Positions 47,351-48,621 of a DNA stretch of 48,621 nucleotides are shown here, one piece after another. Source of the stretch: JAGVSR01 sp031413815 (GTDB lineage Bacteria > Pseudomonadota > Alphaproteobacteria > Rhizobiales > Hyphomicrobiaceae); contig JANOFU010000114.1 of NCBI GenBank assembly GCA_031413815.1, positions 1 to 48,621 on the forward strand, given 5' to 3'. Both the position numbers and the translations under genes were made by a program. Each line of letters begins with the position of its first letter. Position 1 is the stretch's first letter. Under the pieces are notes generated by a model. The model was not told where the DNA came from, ran no database searches, and worked only from the letters and a program-made list of their open reading frames with translations.

Positions 47351-48621
47351 CTATGAGGCAGTTTGGAGGGGCTGTTTCACGGCCACATCCTCGAAACTTT
47401 GCGACAAGCGCAGTACCAGCTCGTTCAAGACAAAGCGGCCGTGGCCAACGGCACGGATGCGCGGCAGCGCCGTGGATTTTATGGCGCGTTGGTCGGGTGC
47501 AACGCCGGGGCCGATGCAGGCGCGGATTTCGTCGAGGCCAGCGTGATCGTCACCGCCAGCGGCCGGAATGACCTCAAGCAGCCCCAAGTCCACAAGATTG
47601 GCAATAGCGACCGGTGACGGCGCGGCACCAGTCCTCTGCGCCAGCCGTTCAAGATCAAGCCCCTCGGTCAGCCGCAGCCCCATCAACAGCATTTCGTCGG
47701 CTTCTTCGGCCCGCGTGAGTTTCGTCACTTCGGTAAACCCATGGCCCTGGTTCAAGACGAGATCCGCCCAGCGCTCCGGATGGCGCTCTGTCGAAGTTGA
47801 ATGACGCGCACCATCAAAGTCCAGACGCCCATGCGCGCCCGGACCAACGCCTACATATTCGTCGTAGCGCCAGTAGATCAGGTTGTGGCGGCTTTCTTCG
47901 CCGGGCACCGCGTGGTTCGAAATCTCATACGCCGGTAGACCCGCGGCCCCCATGACCGTCTGCGTGATGTCGTAGAGCTCGGACGCAGCGTCGTTGTCGG
48001 GCACAATGAGTTTGCCACGTGCGTGGAGTTCAGCGAAAGGCGTATCTGGCTCAATGGTCAGCTGGTACAGCGACAGGTGCTGGCCTGAGAACGAAAGCGC
48101 TTCGTCGAGTTCCGCTCGCCAATCCTGCGGCGTTTGCCCAGGCCGCGCATAAATGAGATCGAACGAGAAGCGATCGAACGTGCGGCGGGCAATCTCGAAT
48201 GCAGCTTTGGCTTCGGCGACGATGTGAACGCGGCCAAGTTTCTTGAGCTGATCGTCGCGCAGCGATTGCAGTCCCATCGATACGCGATTGATGCCGGCGG
48301 ATTTGTAGCCGGCAAAGCGGGTGGCTTCAACGCTGCCCGGATTGGCTTCCAACGTCACTTCGGCGTCCGGCGCGACGGACCACAGCTTGGCGATGTGATC
48401 AATAATCGCTGCCGTTGTTTCCGGCTTCATCAGCGACGGCGTGCCCCCGCCAAAGAAGATGGAGGAGACGGTGCGCGTTCCAGCGCCGTCTTTCGTGCGA
48501 CCCGTGTCGCAGCAAGGCCGTTCACCCCTCCCATTAACGGGGAGGGGACGGGGGTGGGGTGAAGCAACCGCACCAGCTCTCGGGATCCCCCCACCCCTAA
48601 CCCCTCCCCGCGAGGGGGAGG
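47351..48621 (-). CDS. hemW: HemW-type radical SAM protein, N-terminus missing
   Basis: Oxygen-independent coproporphyrinogen-oxidase-like protein of the HemW (heme chaperone) branch. It is cut by the window edge, so the CX3CX2C radical SAM motif is outside. Visible parts are SSIFFGGGTPSLM, EANPGSVEATRFAGYKSAGINRVSMG, FDLIYARPGQTPQDW, LSLYQLTIEPDTPF, EISNHAVPGEESRHNLIYWR and the C-terminal HemN domain. The frame has no stop between 48431 and 48621, although 48523-48621 is a GC-rich palindromic repeat. The peptide encoded there is Pro/Gly/Arg-rich and unlike HemW. The repeat may therefore be an in-frame insertion within the gene. Confidence 0.86.
   Translation of the reverse strand, partial: SPSRGGVRGGGIPRAGAVASPHPRPLPVNGRGERPCCDTGRTKDGAGTRTVSSIFFGGGTPSLMKPETTAAIIDHIAKLWSVAPDAEVTLEANPGSVEATRFAGYKSAGINRVSMGLQSLRDDQLKKLGRVHIVAEAKAAFEIARRTFDRFSFDLIYARPGQTPQDWRAELDEALSFSGQHLSLYQLTIEPDTPFAELHARGKLIVPDNDAASELYDITQTVMGAAGLPAYEISNHAVPGEESRHNLIYWRYDEYVGVGPGAHGRLDFDGARHSTSTERHPERWADLVLNQGHGFTEVTKLTRAEEADEMLLMGLRLTEGLDLERLAQRTGAAPSPVAIANLVDLGLLEVIPAAGGDDHAGLDEIRACIGPGVAPDQRAIKSTALPRIRAVGHGRFVLNELVLRLSQSFEDVAVKQPLQTAS
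48523..48621. repeat. Composite palindrome inside the hemW frame
   Basis: CCCCTCCC (48525-48532) pairs with GGGAGGGG (48540-48547). GGGGTGGGG (about 48551-48559) pairs with CCCCACCCC (about 48589-48597). CCTCCCC (48603-48609) pairs with GGGGAGG (48615-48621) and runs to the window edge. The arrangement, outer CTCCCC hairpins around a GGTGGGG/CCCCACC pair, is that of the intergenic copies at 40712 and 43848. Confidence 0.8.

Overview
The window looks like chromosomal DNA of an alphaproteobacterium of the order Hyphomicrobiales (Rhizobiales). The evidence is high-GC coding sequence, alpha-type gene neighbourhoods (rpmI-rplT-pheS-pheT, rsmI-yraN beside a divergent LpoA-like lipoprotein, a cold-shock gene near infA) and many alphaproteobacterial palindromic intergenic repeats. 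The serine-glyoxylate aminotransferase at the left edge is compatible with a serine-cycle methylotroph such as a Hyphomicrobium relative, but it does not prove this. I recognised no phage, plasmid, IS or CRISPR locus.

Layout. Positions 1-9800 hold a partial serine-glyoxylate aminotransferase, a response regulator whose phosphoacceptor Asp is replaced by Gly, a proline iminopeptidase, a two-gene sodium:solute symporter (large subunit plus DUF4212 small subunit), mscL, an orphan radical SAM protein, tRNA-Gly(CCC), a membrane GT2 glycosyltransferase and a divergent solute-binding protein. Positions 9800-31500 are mostly core genes: an LpxH-like phosphatase/GT4 pair, infA, a cold-shock gene, rpmI, rplT, pheS, a small membrane-protein gene, pheT, an NDH-2-like dehydrogenase, yraN-rsmI, an LpoA-like lipoprotein, a DUF1287 protein with a long extra N-terminus, gluQ, a DNA glycosylase, an HNH protein, an APH-type kinase, an AraC regulator and a fasciclin protein.

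Positions 28600-43800 contain the most distinctive content, an apparent catabolic island. A fused large-medium subunit B12-dependent diol dehydratase and its small subunit overlap by 4 bp. They are followed on the same strand by an isochorismatase-type hydrolase, an APC permease, an SDR and an MDR oxidoreductase. Divergent from them is a class-III PLP enzyme that resembles amino-alcohol-phosphate phospho-lyases, followed by a PrpE-type propionate-CoA ligase and a second SDR. An APH-type kinase and an AraC regulator lie about 3 kb beyond the other end. My reading, which is inference, is a pathway that converts 1,2-diols and/or amino alcohols to propionaldehyde and then propionyl-CoA. No microcompartment shell gene, dehydratase reactivase or aldehyde dehydrogenase is visible in the window.

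Positions 43800-48621 hold a GNAT acetyltransferase, a small gene with its own terminator, a 1-kb gene-free region with an odd CGCAAC/CTCACAAC repeat tract and a perfect 12-bp inverted repeat, then dsbB, a YqaA/DedA-type membrane protein and a partial hemW. The hemW reading frame runs without a stop through a dispersed palindromic repeat, so the element may be translated. Several palindrome families are scattered across the window, and their density is one of its notable properties.
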